Below, in pieces: positions 52,329-60,011 of a stretch of DNA of 64,000 bases. Numbering within the stretch: the stretch's first letter is position 1; each line of letters opens with the position of its first letter. This stretch comes from an uncultured Eubacteriales bacterium (GTDB lineage Bacteria; Bacillota; Clostridia; Oscillospirales; Acutalibacteraceae), in NCBI GenBank assembly GCA_910584745.1, contig CAJUDG010000012.1, positions 62,001 through 126,000 of the forward strand. Direction: 5' to 3'. Made by a program: the position numbers and the translations under genes. The notes beneath the pieces were generated by a model. That model saw nothing but the letters and a program-made list of their open reading frames with translations. It did no database searches and was not told where the DNA came from.

Positions 52329-52918
52329 AGCTGAGAAGGAAGAAAAAGAGGAACTCGACCCGGGCCCTAATGGGCCTGGAAGGGTTCACCGATTACGGCA
52401 TACGGACCGTCGGCGGGGAGCTGGCGGTCTTTCTCGTGCAGCCCACCAATATCTCGGTGCTGTCACACGCCAACGTGGAGCAGAAGGAGAAGCGTCTGTG
52501 CACCCTTCTGTCACTGCTGCCGGGGATGGAGTTTGTCTGCCTGGATTCCTGCGAACGGTTTGACGACAACAGGCGGTTCCTTAAGCAGCGCATTACAGAG
52601 GAAGAAAATCCGGCTGTCCGCGCTGTGCTGGAGCAGGAGTCCGGCTTTCTGGAATCAAAGCAGATAGAGATGGCAACAGCCCGGCAGTTCCTCATCATAT
52701 GGCGCTTCACCAGGGGCGAGATGCCCGGGCAGGTGTTCCAGGACGCCAACGAAATCGGCAGAAAAATCGCCGATAACGGCTTCGAGGTGCGGCTCATGGA
52801 GAAGGACAACATCAAGCGGGTGCTGGGATTATACTTCGGCACCAGCATGACCGGCGAGGCGGTGGAAGACGTGGACGGCGCGAAAAATTTTGATTTTGAC
52901 GGGAGGTCAGGCACTTGA
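52325..52918 (+). CDS. VirB4-associated conjugation protein, unknown
   Basis: A 197-aa protein starting at TTG inside the PrgI-like stop (TTGA overlap). The N-terminus is very basic (LKLRRKKKRN), then IRTVGGELAVFLVQPTNISVLSHANVEQKEK and a C-terminal region with IWRFTRGEMPGQVFQDANEI. It resembles an N-terminal VirB4-like (CagE_TrbE) half without the ATPase, which would fit its place just before virB4, but this is inference. Confidence 0.6.
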   Translation: MKLRRKKKRNSTRALMGLEGFTDYGIRTVGGELAVFLVQPTNISVLSHANVEQKEKRLCTLLSLLPGMEFVCLDSCERFDDNRRFLKQRITEEENPAVRAVLEQESGFLESKQIEMATARQFLIIWRFTRGEMPGQVFQDANEIGRKIADNGFEVRLMEKDNIKRVLGLYFGTSMTGEAVEDVDGAKNFDFDGRSGT

Positions 52919-53703
52919 AGAAAGGCATAAAAGTTATTATTATATTTGCTCTGGCTATAGCTCTCATGGGGTCGGGGTTCTGGCTGGTGCACAGATTCAT
53001 CGAGTCCAAGGAGCAGCAGGAGAGCTTCCGGGAGCTGGCTGAATCGGTGCTGTTGGAGGTACCAGCAGCTGTACCCGCCGACCCTTCTCCCCCGCTGGAG
53101 GACCCCGGGCAGATCATCCGGCCCATACCGTCACCGGCCCCATCGGTGGAAGTCCTGCACGATTTGGCTGCACTCAGGGAGAAAAATCCCGACTGCATCG
53201 GCTGGCTCCGGGTCCCCGGCACTGCAATAGACTATCCGATCATGTGGACTCCCGACGACCCGGAGAAATACCTGCACCTGGATTTCTACGGCGGCTGGTC
53301 TGATTATGGCGTTCCCTTTCTGGACGCCAGATGTGACCTGGACAGCGGCAACCTCATCATCTACGGCCACAATATGTTCGACGGCACCATGTTTGCGGGG
53401 CTGCATAAATTCCTCGACGAGAGCTACGCGGACGCGCACAGCCAAATCGTGCTGGAAACGCCAGAAGGGGCGCGCGAATATAACCTGTTTGCAGTGTGCA
53501 GGGCGAACTCCATGGTTTCCGGCTGCTACCGGCACATCAATTTTGCCGACCGCACAGAGATGGATGATTTTCTGGAATCGGTCAGGGCCGAGAGCGTCTA
53601 TTATGCAGAGCCGGATTATGAGAAATTCATCACGCTTTCGACCTGCGACGATTGGGGCCGGAACGACCGCATAGTGGTCATCGGAGGGGAGGTCCCATGC
53701 TGA
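52915..53703 (+). CDS. srtB: Class B sortase
   Basis: A 262-aa membrane-anchored transpeptidase starting at TTG (TTGA overlap with the upstream stop). One N-terminal helix (VIIIFALAIALMGSGFWLV) and a Pro-rich linker precede the sortase domain with IGWLRVPGTAIDYPIMW, catalytic His in NLIIYGHNMFDGTMF, the catalytic Cys in ITLSTCDDWGRNDR and the Arg after it. It probably anchors a cell-surface protein of the element with a TPQTG-type signal, such as the truncated CnaB protein. Confidence 0.88.
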   Translation: MKKGIKVIIIFALAIALMGSGFWLVHRFIESKEQQESFRELAESVLLEVPAAVPADPSPPLEDPGQIIRPIPSPAPSVEVLHDLAALREKNPDCIGWLRVPGTAIDYPIMWTPDDPEKYLHLDFYGGWSDYGVPFLDARCDLDSGNLIIYGHNMFDGTMFAGLHKFLDESYADAHSQIVLETPEGAREYNLFAVCRANSMVSGCYRHINFADRTEMDDFLESVRAESVYYAEPDYEKFITLSTCDDWGRNDRIVVIGGEVPC

Positions 53704-55529
53704 AAAGGAAAAAGGGACCGGCAGCGGAACAGAACGCCGCGGAGGTCAAGGACTTCCTCGACATGATACTCCCCGGTGTGGTGAAGTTCTCAAACGACCA
53801 CTACATCTGCGGGGACACATACCGCTGCGTATGGGCCATCCGGGAGTACCCGCCGTCCACCGCGGAGCAGGCCATCCTCTCCCGGCTGGGCGACAAGAGC
53901 AACATCACATTGCGCATTTACAACCGCCAGGTGGACCATATGGAGCAGAATAAGATAATCCAGAACGCCGCCCGGCGCAACAAGCTCATGTCCGGAGGCA
54001 CGGACCTCCAGGAAACTATCACCGCGGAGAGCAACCTCAAGGACGTTATCCAGCTTCTGGCGAATCTGCGCAAGAACGGCGAGTGCCTCCTGCACTGCGC
54101 TGTGTTTTTGGAGCTCAAGGCCCCGTCAATGCAGAAGCTGAAGGAGCTCCAGTCGGACGTGCTAATGGAGATGGCCCGGGCGAAGATAACGATTGACAGG
54201 CTCAACTTAAAACAGAAAGAGGGATTTCTGTCGGTTATGCCCTTCGGCTCGAACCAGTTTGGCACACAGTTCGAGCGGGTGCTGCCCTCGTCGGCGGTGG
54301 CGAACCTCTATCCCTTCAACTACTCGGGGAAAACCGACCCTCACGGCTTCTACCTGGGCAAGGATAAGTTCGGGACCAACATTCTGACCGACTTTGACCG
54401 AAGGTCCGGGGACAAGACCAACTCGAATATCCTCATCCTGGGCAACAGCGGTCAGGGAAAGTCATTTCTGCTCAAGGGTATTGTATCAAATCTCCGCGAA
54501 TCTGGCAAGTCCGTTATCCTCATGGATGCCGAGGCCGAGTATCAGGAGCTGACCAACGCCCTGGGCGGCTGCTACCTGGACTTCATGACCGGTCAGTACG
54601 TCATAAACCCCTTGCAGCCCATGAAGTGGGAGGGCGACGCTGACCGGGAGATGGACGATGATAAAACCCCGGAAACCTTCCGAAAGACCAGCGCCCTGTC
54701 CCGGCACATCTCATACCTCAAGGATTTTTTTAGGGCCTATAAGGACTTCTCTGACCCACAGCTCGACACCATAGAGTTCATGCTCCAAAAGCTGTACCGG
54801 CGCTTCGACATGGACGACCATACGGATTTCTCCTCTCTGCCCGCCGGAAAGTACCCCACCATGTCCGACTTCTACGACCTGCTGGAGGACGAGTACAACC
54901 TCTACGACCAGAAGAAGAAAAACCTCTTCACCGAGGAGACCCTGCGGGAGGTGTGCCTTGCGCTCAATTCCATGTGCCAGGGCGCGGAGTCCAGATATTT
55001 CAATGGCCACACCAACATAAGGGACGAGAAGTTCCTGTGCTTTGGGGTGAAGGGCATCCTCGACGCCAATAAAAGGCTCCGGGACGCTATGCTGTTCAGC
55101 ATTTTGTCCTACATGACCAACGCCATGCTGGGCGAGGGGAACTGCGTGGGCGCTGTGGACGAGCTGTACCTGTTCCTGACGAACCTGACGGCAATCGAGT
55201 ACATCCGCAACTTAATGAAGCGGGTCAGAAAGCGCAATTCGACCGTGCTCATTGCCAGCCAGAACATAGAGGACTTCCTGATACCCTCAATACGCGAGTT
55301 CACAAAGCCGCTGTTCTCCATACCCTCCCACCAGTTCCTGTTCAACGCCGGGAACAGCGACCCCCAGGACTATATACGCACTTTACAGATGGAAGAAGCG
55401 GAGTTTAACCTAATTAAAATCCCGGAGCAAGGTATTTGTCTGTATCGGTGCGGCAGCGAGCGGTACCTGCTCAAGGTGAAATTCCCGGAGTTCAAGAAGA
55501 CAATGTTCGGGGAAGGGGGCGGGAAATGA
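53697..55529 (+). CDS. VirB4/TraE-like conjugation ATPase
   Basis: A 610-aa ATPase that powers the type IV secretion apparatus. The N-terminal region includes ICGDTYRCVWAIREYP; Walker A is LILGNSGQGKSFLLKGIV near residue 260; Walker B is GAVDELYLFLTN; IASQNIEDFL and FNAGNSDPQDY follow. The ATG at 53697-53699 follows GGAGGGGAGG inside the sortase 3' end. It overlaps the start of the dcm-type gene by 4 bp. Confidence 0.9.
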   Translation: MLKRKKGPAAEQNAAEVKDFLDMILPGVVKFSNDHYICGDTYRCVWAIREYPPSTAEQAILSRLGDKSNITLRIYNRQVDHMEQNKIIQNAARRNKLMSGGTDLQETITAESNLKDVIQLLANLRKNGECLLHCAVFLELKAPSMQKLKELQSDVLMEMARAKITIDRLNLKQKEGFLSVMPFGSNQFGTQFERVLPSSAVANLYPFNYSGKTDPHGFYLGKDKFGTNILTDFDRRSGDKTNSNILILGNSGQGKSFLLKGIVSNLRESGKSVILMDAEAEYQELTNALGGCYLDFMTGQYVINPLQPMKWEGDADREMDDDKTPETFRKTSALSRHISYLKDFFRAYKDFSDPQLDTIEFMLQKLYRRFDMDDHTDFSSLPAGKYPTMSDFYDLLEDEYNLYDQKKKNLFTEETLREVCLALNSMCQGAESRYFNGHTNIRDEKFLCFGVKGILDANKRLRDAMLFSILSYMTNAMLGEGNCVGAVDELYLFLTNLTAIEYIRNLMKRVRKRNSTVLIASQNIEDFLIPSIREFTKPLFSIPSHQFLFNAGNSDPQDYIRTLQMEEAEFNLIKIPEQGICLYRCGSERYLLKVKFPEFKKTMFGEGGGK

Positions 55530-55909
55530 GCCTGACGATGGGCAGTTTGTTTGACGGCATCGGCGGGTTTCCACTGGCGGCACAGCGCGCAGGCATACGC
55601 ACCCTGTGGGCCAGCGAGATAGAGCCCTTCCCCATAAAAGTGACGATGGAGCGGTTCCCGGAGATGGTCCATGTGGGGGATATCACCAAGCTGAAAGGCG
55701 CGGATCTTCCGCCTGTCGATATCATTTGTGGAGGCTCGCCGTGTCAAAACTTGTCAGTGGCGGGAAACAGAAATGGTTTGAAAGGTTCGCAGTCCGGCCT
55801 GTTTTATGAGATGATACGAGTGATAAAGGAGCTGAGAAATGCGGACAGAGAAAGAGGACGGACAGCTCAGTCTGTTCGCCCAAGATGGTGTGTCTGGGAG
55901 AACGTGCCT
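55526..55909 (+). pseudogene. DNA cytosine-5 methyltransferase, 5' part (split by RIT element)
   Basis: The first 128 codons: motif I GSLFDGIGGFPLAAQRAG, WASEIEPFP, and motif IV GGSPCQNLSVAGN with the catalytic Cys near residue 73. The frame reaches WCVWENVP and then runs into the inserted element; the rest of the ENVPGA motif resumes at 60012. Read alone it would end at TAA 55949-55951 after a foreign tail and lack the target-recognition region, so it is almost certainly inactive. The start ATG overlaps the virB4 stop. Confidence 0.88.
55901..55909. repeat. 9-bp direct repeat, left end of the RIT insertion
   Basis: AACGTGCCT, identical to 60003-60011. In the uninterrupted gene only one copy would be present, in the codons for WENVPGA. 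Confidence 0.85.
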
Positions 55910-55933
55910 TATGCAAAGCTTTACATAAGGCAC
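55904..55933. promoter_or_regulatory. Near-palindromic recombination site at the RIT left end
   Basis: Perfect arms GTGCCTTATG (55904-55913) and CATAAGGCAC (55924-55933) around a 10-base centre CAAAGCTTTA that is itself almost symmetric. It spans the junction with the target gene and has the form of a pair of recombinase half-sites. The 55934-56060 stretch holds no gene; TATAAT at about 56028 precedes the first recombinase gene. Confidence 0.65.
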
Positions 55934-56060
55934 ATTATGCGCTGTAAGTAATTATGAAAAGGAAAGCCGCAAATTAAGAGAAAATCAGGCAGGCGAGGGC
56001 TGGGAACAGCACATAATGAAATGTATAATGGAGCCATAATTCAAAAGAAGGAGGCCCGTT

Positions 56061-57293
56061 ATGCAAGAACAAAGGAAGATTGAGACGGCAGAAATCCTGT
56101 CGGTCGCAGAGTACGAACTAGTGAGGCTTGGGTATAGGAGATCGGCCTATGACCGGCACAGCAAGGAACTGAGGCAGTTCCGGGAATACTGCGAGGGAGA
56201 AGGGGTGAGATATTATGACCTTGAAACAGCAAAGGCCTATTTCAAAGTCATGTATGGAAAGGACATGACCGCCCCCGGAGAGAAATTAAGTGGTCGGGAA
56301 CTGGAAACGCGCTGCACGCTGCAGATGCTAAACCACATATACTGCTGGGGCGAGGGGAAACGGTATGGGGTTTACGGCATGGACACTCCGCCAGTGTATA
56401 AGGATATCTTGGAGGAGTACCTGGGATATTGCGTTAAGGAAGGAAACTCGGCAGGTACGCTGAGGGTCAAGCGGACGAAGCTGAATTTCTTCCTGCAATA
56501 TCTGGAAAACCGGGATATCCTGTTGTGGAATACAAACGAGAGTGTTCTGTCAGAATTCATGACCAGTCTTTCTGGGTACAGCCGTGCCACGATACACATC
56601 TACGCAAGTGTTCTCAGCAGTTTCTTTGAGTATCTGCGGGAGACAGAGAAGCTGGAATGTACTCATCCACTGCATATTCCCCGCCCCAAGATATACATAG
56701 AAGAGGGCATACCGGAAACCTGGACCGTGGAGGAAGTGCGTCAGCTTTTGGGGGCAATAGAGAGGACAAATCCAATAGGAAAACGGGATTATGCTATGGC
56801 ATTGCTGGCCGCCCTGCTGGGGATGAGAGTAGGAGATATCTGCCGGCTGGAATTTACAAATCTGGACTGGAAGCAAAAACGGATCACTTACACCCAGCAG
56901 AAAACTCAAAAGGTGAATGAACTGCCCCTGCTTGCTCCTATTGGAGAGGCGATCATAGACTATGTGAAAAACGGACGCCCTGAATCTGAAAGCAGCCGCG
57001 TATTCATCCGGCACTTACCGCCATATGGAGAATTTCTCTCCAGCAGCGCGTTATCCGAAAATCTGAAACGGTATATGCGTCAGGCAGGTATGACCGTAAC
57101 AAAACGAAAGCTGGCCCACTCTTTGCGCCATACTCTGGCAAGTGGCCTGCTGTACGAAGGCGTGCCGCTTATAACGATTTCCAACATACTCGGGCATTAC
57201 TGCCCGCAAACTACGGCGGGATATACCAAGGTAGACATCCCCGCATTGAGAAAATGTGCTTTGTCTTTCGGCAAAAAGGAGGTGGAGGCATGA
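56061..57293 (+). CDS. ritA: Tyrosine recombinase A of the RIT element
   Basis: A 410-aa recombinase. Core-binding domain to about residue 200, then catalytic domain with Arg in ALLGMRVGDICRLEF, Lys region near TYTQQKTQKV, HxxR in LAHSLRHTLASGLL, and His/Tyr in ILGHYCPQTTAGYTKV. It is intact. RBS AAGGAGG precedes the ATG. Its stop overlaps the next gene (ATGA). In RIT elements the three enzymes are thought to act together; the reaction is not fully understood. Confidence 0.88.
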   Translation: MQEQRKIETAEILSVAEYELVRLGYRRSAYDRHSKELRQFREYCEGEGVRYYDLETAKAYFKVMYGKDMTAPGEKLSGRELETRCTLQMLNHIYCWGEGKRYGVYGMDTPPVYKDILEEYLGYCVKEGNSAGTLRVKRTKLNFFLQYLENRDILLWNTNESVLSEFMTSLSGYSRATIHIYASVLSSFFEYLRETEKLECTHPLHIPRPKIYIEEGIPETWTVEEVRQLLGAIERTNPIGKRDYAMALLAALLGMRVGDICRLEFTNLDWKQKRITYTQQKTQKVNELPLLAPIGEAIIDYVKNGRPESESSRVFIRHLPPYGEFLSSSALSENLKRYMRQAGMTVTKRKLAHSLRHTLASGLLYEGVPLITISNILGHYCPQTTAGYTKVDIPALRKCALSFGKKEVEA

Positions 57294-58261
57294 GCGGGAA
57301 CGTCACAGCCTGGAGCCTACTGGATGAATTTATTGCAGAACGCCATGCCTTGGGTTATATCTACAAGACAGACGAAGGGGCGGTCCGGCGTTTTTTACGG
57401 GATTTCCCTGATCCCGGAGATGGGGATCTGGAGTTCACCAAGGAATATGTTCTGGCGCACACGCAACGCAAAATGAACCAGAAAAGCAATACAGTCCTAC
57501 GCGATATTTGCGCGGTCAACGCATATTTGGATTTTGTAAGGCGCAAGGGGTTCCCTGCATACAAAATACCGCCAAAGTCACTGCCGAAAGAGGTTCGCAA
57601 CTTTAGGGCCTATATCTTTACAGAGGATGAAATTGAACGGATGCTGGCAGCGGCAGACAAAGTGCCTTATACAAACCAAAACCCCATCCGACAGTTCCAA
57701 CTTCCGGTTATGTTCCGCATCCTGTTTAACTGCGGGCTGCGGATTTCCGAACTGATAAGGCTGAGGGTCTGCGATGTGGATTTAGAGAACAAAGTCTTTA
57801 CCATATTGGAAACCAAGTTCCACAAAAACAGGCTGGTCCCTTTTTCTGACGTGGTAGCAGACGCACTGAAAGAATATTTCCGCCAGGTTCCCACTCTGGA
57901 TACTTGGCTGTTCCCAGGTCCAAAGGCTGCCGGGGTATACAGCCCCAGCGGGATGAACAACCATTTTAGGATGCTGCTGCGGATTGCCGGTATCCCATAC
58001 CAGGGGAAAGAGAAAGGGCCCCGCCCCCACGCTATCCGGCACACTTTCGCGGTTCACTGCCTGAATAACTGGGTTCTGTCCGGCGAAGACCTGACAGCAT
58101 CCCTTCCTGTTCTGTCACGGTACCTTGGGCATAATGGCCTGCGGGGTACTCAGAAGTATCTGCAGCTGACGGCCCAGATGTACCCGGATATCCTGCAAAA
58201 AGTGGAGAGCAGGTTTGGTGAGCTGATCCCGTTTATGGAGGTGCCGGATGAAACGCTCTGA
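57290..58261 (+). CDS. ritB: Tyrosine recombinase B of the RIT element
   Basis: A 323-aa recombinase. Catalytic residues are in FNCGLRISELIRLRV, ETKFHKNRLVPF, PHAIRHTFAVHCLNNW and YLGHNGLRGTQKYLQL. The ATG at 57290 follows AAGGAGG and overlaps the ritA stop. It is intact and differs clearly from its two neighbours, as is typical for a RIT trio. Confidence 0.88.
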   Translation: MSGNVTAWSLLDEFIAERHALGYIYKTDEGAVRRFLRDFPDPGDGDLEFTKEYVLAHTQRKMNQKSNTVLRDICAVNAYLDFVRRKGFPAYKIPPKSLPKEVRNFRAYIFTEDEIERMLAAADKVPYTNQNPIRQFQLPVMFRILFNCGLRISELIRLRVCDVDLENKVFTILETKFHKNRLVPFSDVVADALKEYFRQVPTLDTWLFPGPKAAGVYSPSGMNNHFRMLLRIAGIPYQGKEKGPRPHAIRHTFAVHCLNNWVLSGEDLTASLPVLSRYLGHNGLRGTQKYLQLTAQMYPDILQKVESRFGELIPFMEVPDETL

Positions 58262-59261
58262 TTTTGCGATGTTCCTGTCCCGATATCTTGCCCATTACCT
58301 GCCGGTACAGCGGAATCTGAGTAAGAATACGATCTTATCTTACCGTGACACGTTTAAGCTGTTTGTTATCTTCTGCCGGGATGAAAAAAGGTTCAATATT
58401 GCCAAATTGGGGATTTCAAAGCTTGACAAGCACTGTATTGAGGAGTTTCTGCAGTGGCTCAGGGTCACCAGAAATATTTCCCCTTCCACATACAACCAGC
58501 GGCTCTGCGCTGTCCACGCGTTCTTCCTCTATGTGATGACTGAGGAGCCCATGTATCTGGAGCATTGCTCCCGGATTTTGAAAATCCCCAGTATGGCTAC
58601 GTCCTCCCGTCCGGCTAAGTATCTCTCAGCAGACAGCCTGAAACAGCTTTTAGCCATGCCGGATACATCTACTAAAAAGGGCAGGCGGCATCTTGTGATG
58701 CTGACCGTTCTTTACGATACAGCGGCGCGTGCCAGTGAACTTACGGATATCCTGGTAAAAGATGTCCGCCTTGATACGCCCGCTGTCATTACACTCAACG
58801 GTAAGGGTGGAAAAAACCGTACAGTGCCCCTGATGAAACAGACAGCAGCCCTTCTGGAGCAGTACTTTTCTGAAAACTATATCGATCCCCGCATCCACTC
58901 TGACCTGCCACTGTTCTGGAACTCCCAGAGGAAAAAGCTGACCCGCTCCGGTGTTACCTATATTGTCCAGAAATACGCGGATATGGCAAGAATGGAATCC
59001 CTGGAAATGCCTGAAAAGATTTCCCCGCATATTTTCCGCCATACAAAAGCAATGCACCTGGTTCAAGCCAATATAAATCCCGTATACATTAAGGATTATC
59101 TTGGCCACGCGGATATCTCCACTACAGAGATATATGCCAGGGCGGATAACGAGACGAAACGGGCTGTATTGGAAAAGGCCTCAGAGAATCTTGGCCTGCC
59201 TAAAACCGCTCCATGGGAACAGGACGATGAGCTTCTTGAATGGCTTTCTTCCCTAAAGTAA
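58248..59261 (+). CDS. ritC: Tyrosine recombinase C of the RIT element
   Basis: A 337-aa recombinase of XerC/D type. Core-binding domain LPVQRNLSKNTILSYRDTFKLF, catalytic Arg in YDTAARASELTDI, GKGGKNRTVPLM, HIFRHTKAMHLVQAN and YLGHADISTTEIYARA. Its start overlaps ritB by 14 bp, so the three genes form one translation unit. It is intact. Confidence 0.88.
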   Translation: MKRSDFAMFLSRYLAHYLPVQRNLSKNTILSYRDTFKLFVIFCRDEKRFNIAKLGISKLDKHCIEEFLQWLRVTRNISPSTYNQRLCAVHAFFLYVMTEEPMYLEHCSRILKIPSMATSSRPAKYLSADSLKQLLAMPDTSTKKGRRHLVMLTVLYDTAARASELTDILVKDVRLDTPAVITLNGKGGKNRTVPLMKQTAALLEQYFSENYIDPRIHSDLPLFWNSQRKKLTRSGVTYIVQKYADMARMESLEMPEKISPHIFRHTKAMHLVQANINPVYIKDYLGHADISTTEIYARADNETKRAVLEKASENLGLPKTAPWEQDDELLEWLSSLK

Positions 59262-59288
59262 TATTTGTCCCCATGTTTCGACATTTAC

Positions 59289-59317
59289 TGAGGCGCACCT
59301 CGTGGAAGTGCGCCTCA
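59289..59317. terminator. Hairpin after ritC
   Basis: Perfect 10-bp stem TGAGGCGCAC/GTGCGCCTCA with a 9-base loop, between ritC and the XRE gene. No strong T-run follows; it may be a 3' stabiliser or a weak terminator separating the recombinases from the two small genes. Confidence 0.55.
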
Positions 59318-59367
59318 TCTATTGGTAAGATTTTCCTATAACTTATATCTTTTAGGATGTCTTACCT

Positions 59368-59625
59368 ATGCGTGATCTACTCAAACACTATCTGCGGGGC
59401 ATTGCAATTCTGTTCCGGCACAGAAAAAATCTTACTCAGGAGCAGCTGGCAGCTATGCTGCATATTTCTGTACGCTCCTATTCTGACCTCGAGTGCGGCA
59501 AATACTGCTTTTCCGCAGTCACTCTTATCATCTTTCTGGCCTTGCTGCCCGATGAGGAAATACTCCATATTATTTGCGGCTTCCAACCTCTTGTGGCTGA
59601 ATCCGAGAAAAAGGAGGTTGCTTGA
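59368..59625 (+). CDS. XRE-type HTH protein carried by the RIT element
   Basis: An 85-aa protein. HTH at about residues 22-60: LTQEQLAAMLHISVRSYSDLECGKYCFSAVTLIIFLALL. The C-terminal helix is hydrophobic. It may regulate the recombinase operon or be cargo. A TTAGGATG segment lies upstream of the ATG; the ribosome site is weak. It is followed 3 bp later by another small gene, so the two are likely a unit. Confidence 0.72.
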   Translation: MRDLLKHYLRGIAILFRHRKNLTQEQLAAMLHISVRSYSDLECGKYCFSAVTLIIFLALLPDEEILHIICGFQPLVAESEKKEVA

Positions 59626-59628
59626 ACC

Positions 59629-59898
59629 ATGACAAAGGAACAGATCTACTCAGAATACCTTACCTGGCTGGATGGTAATGTACCGCTGGAGCCGGAACAA
59701 CTCTTTGCGCTCCCTTTAACCAACCGGGATGTGGCGGAGGATGACCTTTCTGTCACAAACCGTCTCTATTTCGTTGTCCCTGATCTCCATGGAAACAGCC
59801 TGCGGCTGTTTGTCTTTTTTGAAGAAAACCGTTTTCTAAAAGATACCGATGGGGATTTGTCCTTATTACACTCGGATTTCTTTATCCCCATGCCCTAA
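59629..59898 (+). CDS. Small acidic protein carried by the RIT element, unknown
   Basis: An 89-aa protein (MTKEQIYSEYLTWLDGNVPLEPEQLF, ending DLSLLHSDFFIPMP) with AAGGAGG upstream. RLYFVVPDLHGNSLRLFVFFEE suggests a small beta-rich fold. No family is recognised. It is paired with an HTH gene inside a recombinase element, so it might be a regulator partner or a member of a toxin-antitoxin-like pair; there is no direct evidence. Confidence 0.6.
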   Translation: MTKEQIYSEYLTWLDGNVPLEPEQLFALPLTNRDVAEDDLSVTNRLYFVVPDLHGNSLRLFVFFEENRFLKDTDGDLSLLHSDFFIPMP

Positions 59899-59921
59899 AT
59901 CAACTTTTTCTTACCCGTGAA

Positions 59922-60004
59922 TTATGCGCAGAGATTTCCGGCTCCTCGCCTGATTTCTCTGCCTTTTCTTTGCTTTTCTGTGCATTTGCTTTTGCTGCGC
60001 ATAA
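59922..60004. repeat. 10-bp inverted pair at the RIT right end
   Basis: TTATGCGCAG (59922-59931) and CTGCGCATAA (59995-60004), separated by 63 bp. TTATGCGC also occurs in the left end at 55936-55943. Together with the 59944-59960 block these are likely recombinase binding sites. Confidence 0.55.
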
Positions 60005-60011
60005 CGTGCCT
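60003..60011. repeat. 9-bp direct repeat, right end of the RIT insertion
   Basis: AACGTGCCT, identical to 55901-55909; the methyltransferase sequence continues from here as GGCGCATATTCCAGC. Confidence 0.85.

Larger units (their letters stand above)
55910..60011. mobile_element. RIT element (three tyrosine recombinases) inserted in the methyltransferase gene
   Basis: About 4.1 kb between two copies of AACGTGCCT. It carries three overlapping tyrosine recombinase genes, then an XRE gene and a small unknown gene, all rightward. Removing the segment plus one repeat copy rejoins the methyltransferase frame exactly as TGGGAGAACGTGCCTGGCGC. Subterminal inverted repeats are imperfect: AGAGAAAATCAGGCAGGCGAGG at 55977-55998 against the complement of 59944-59960. 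RIT elements are a described class; this member with two extra genes is assigned by architecture. Confidence 0.88.
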
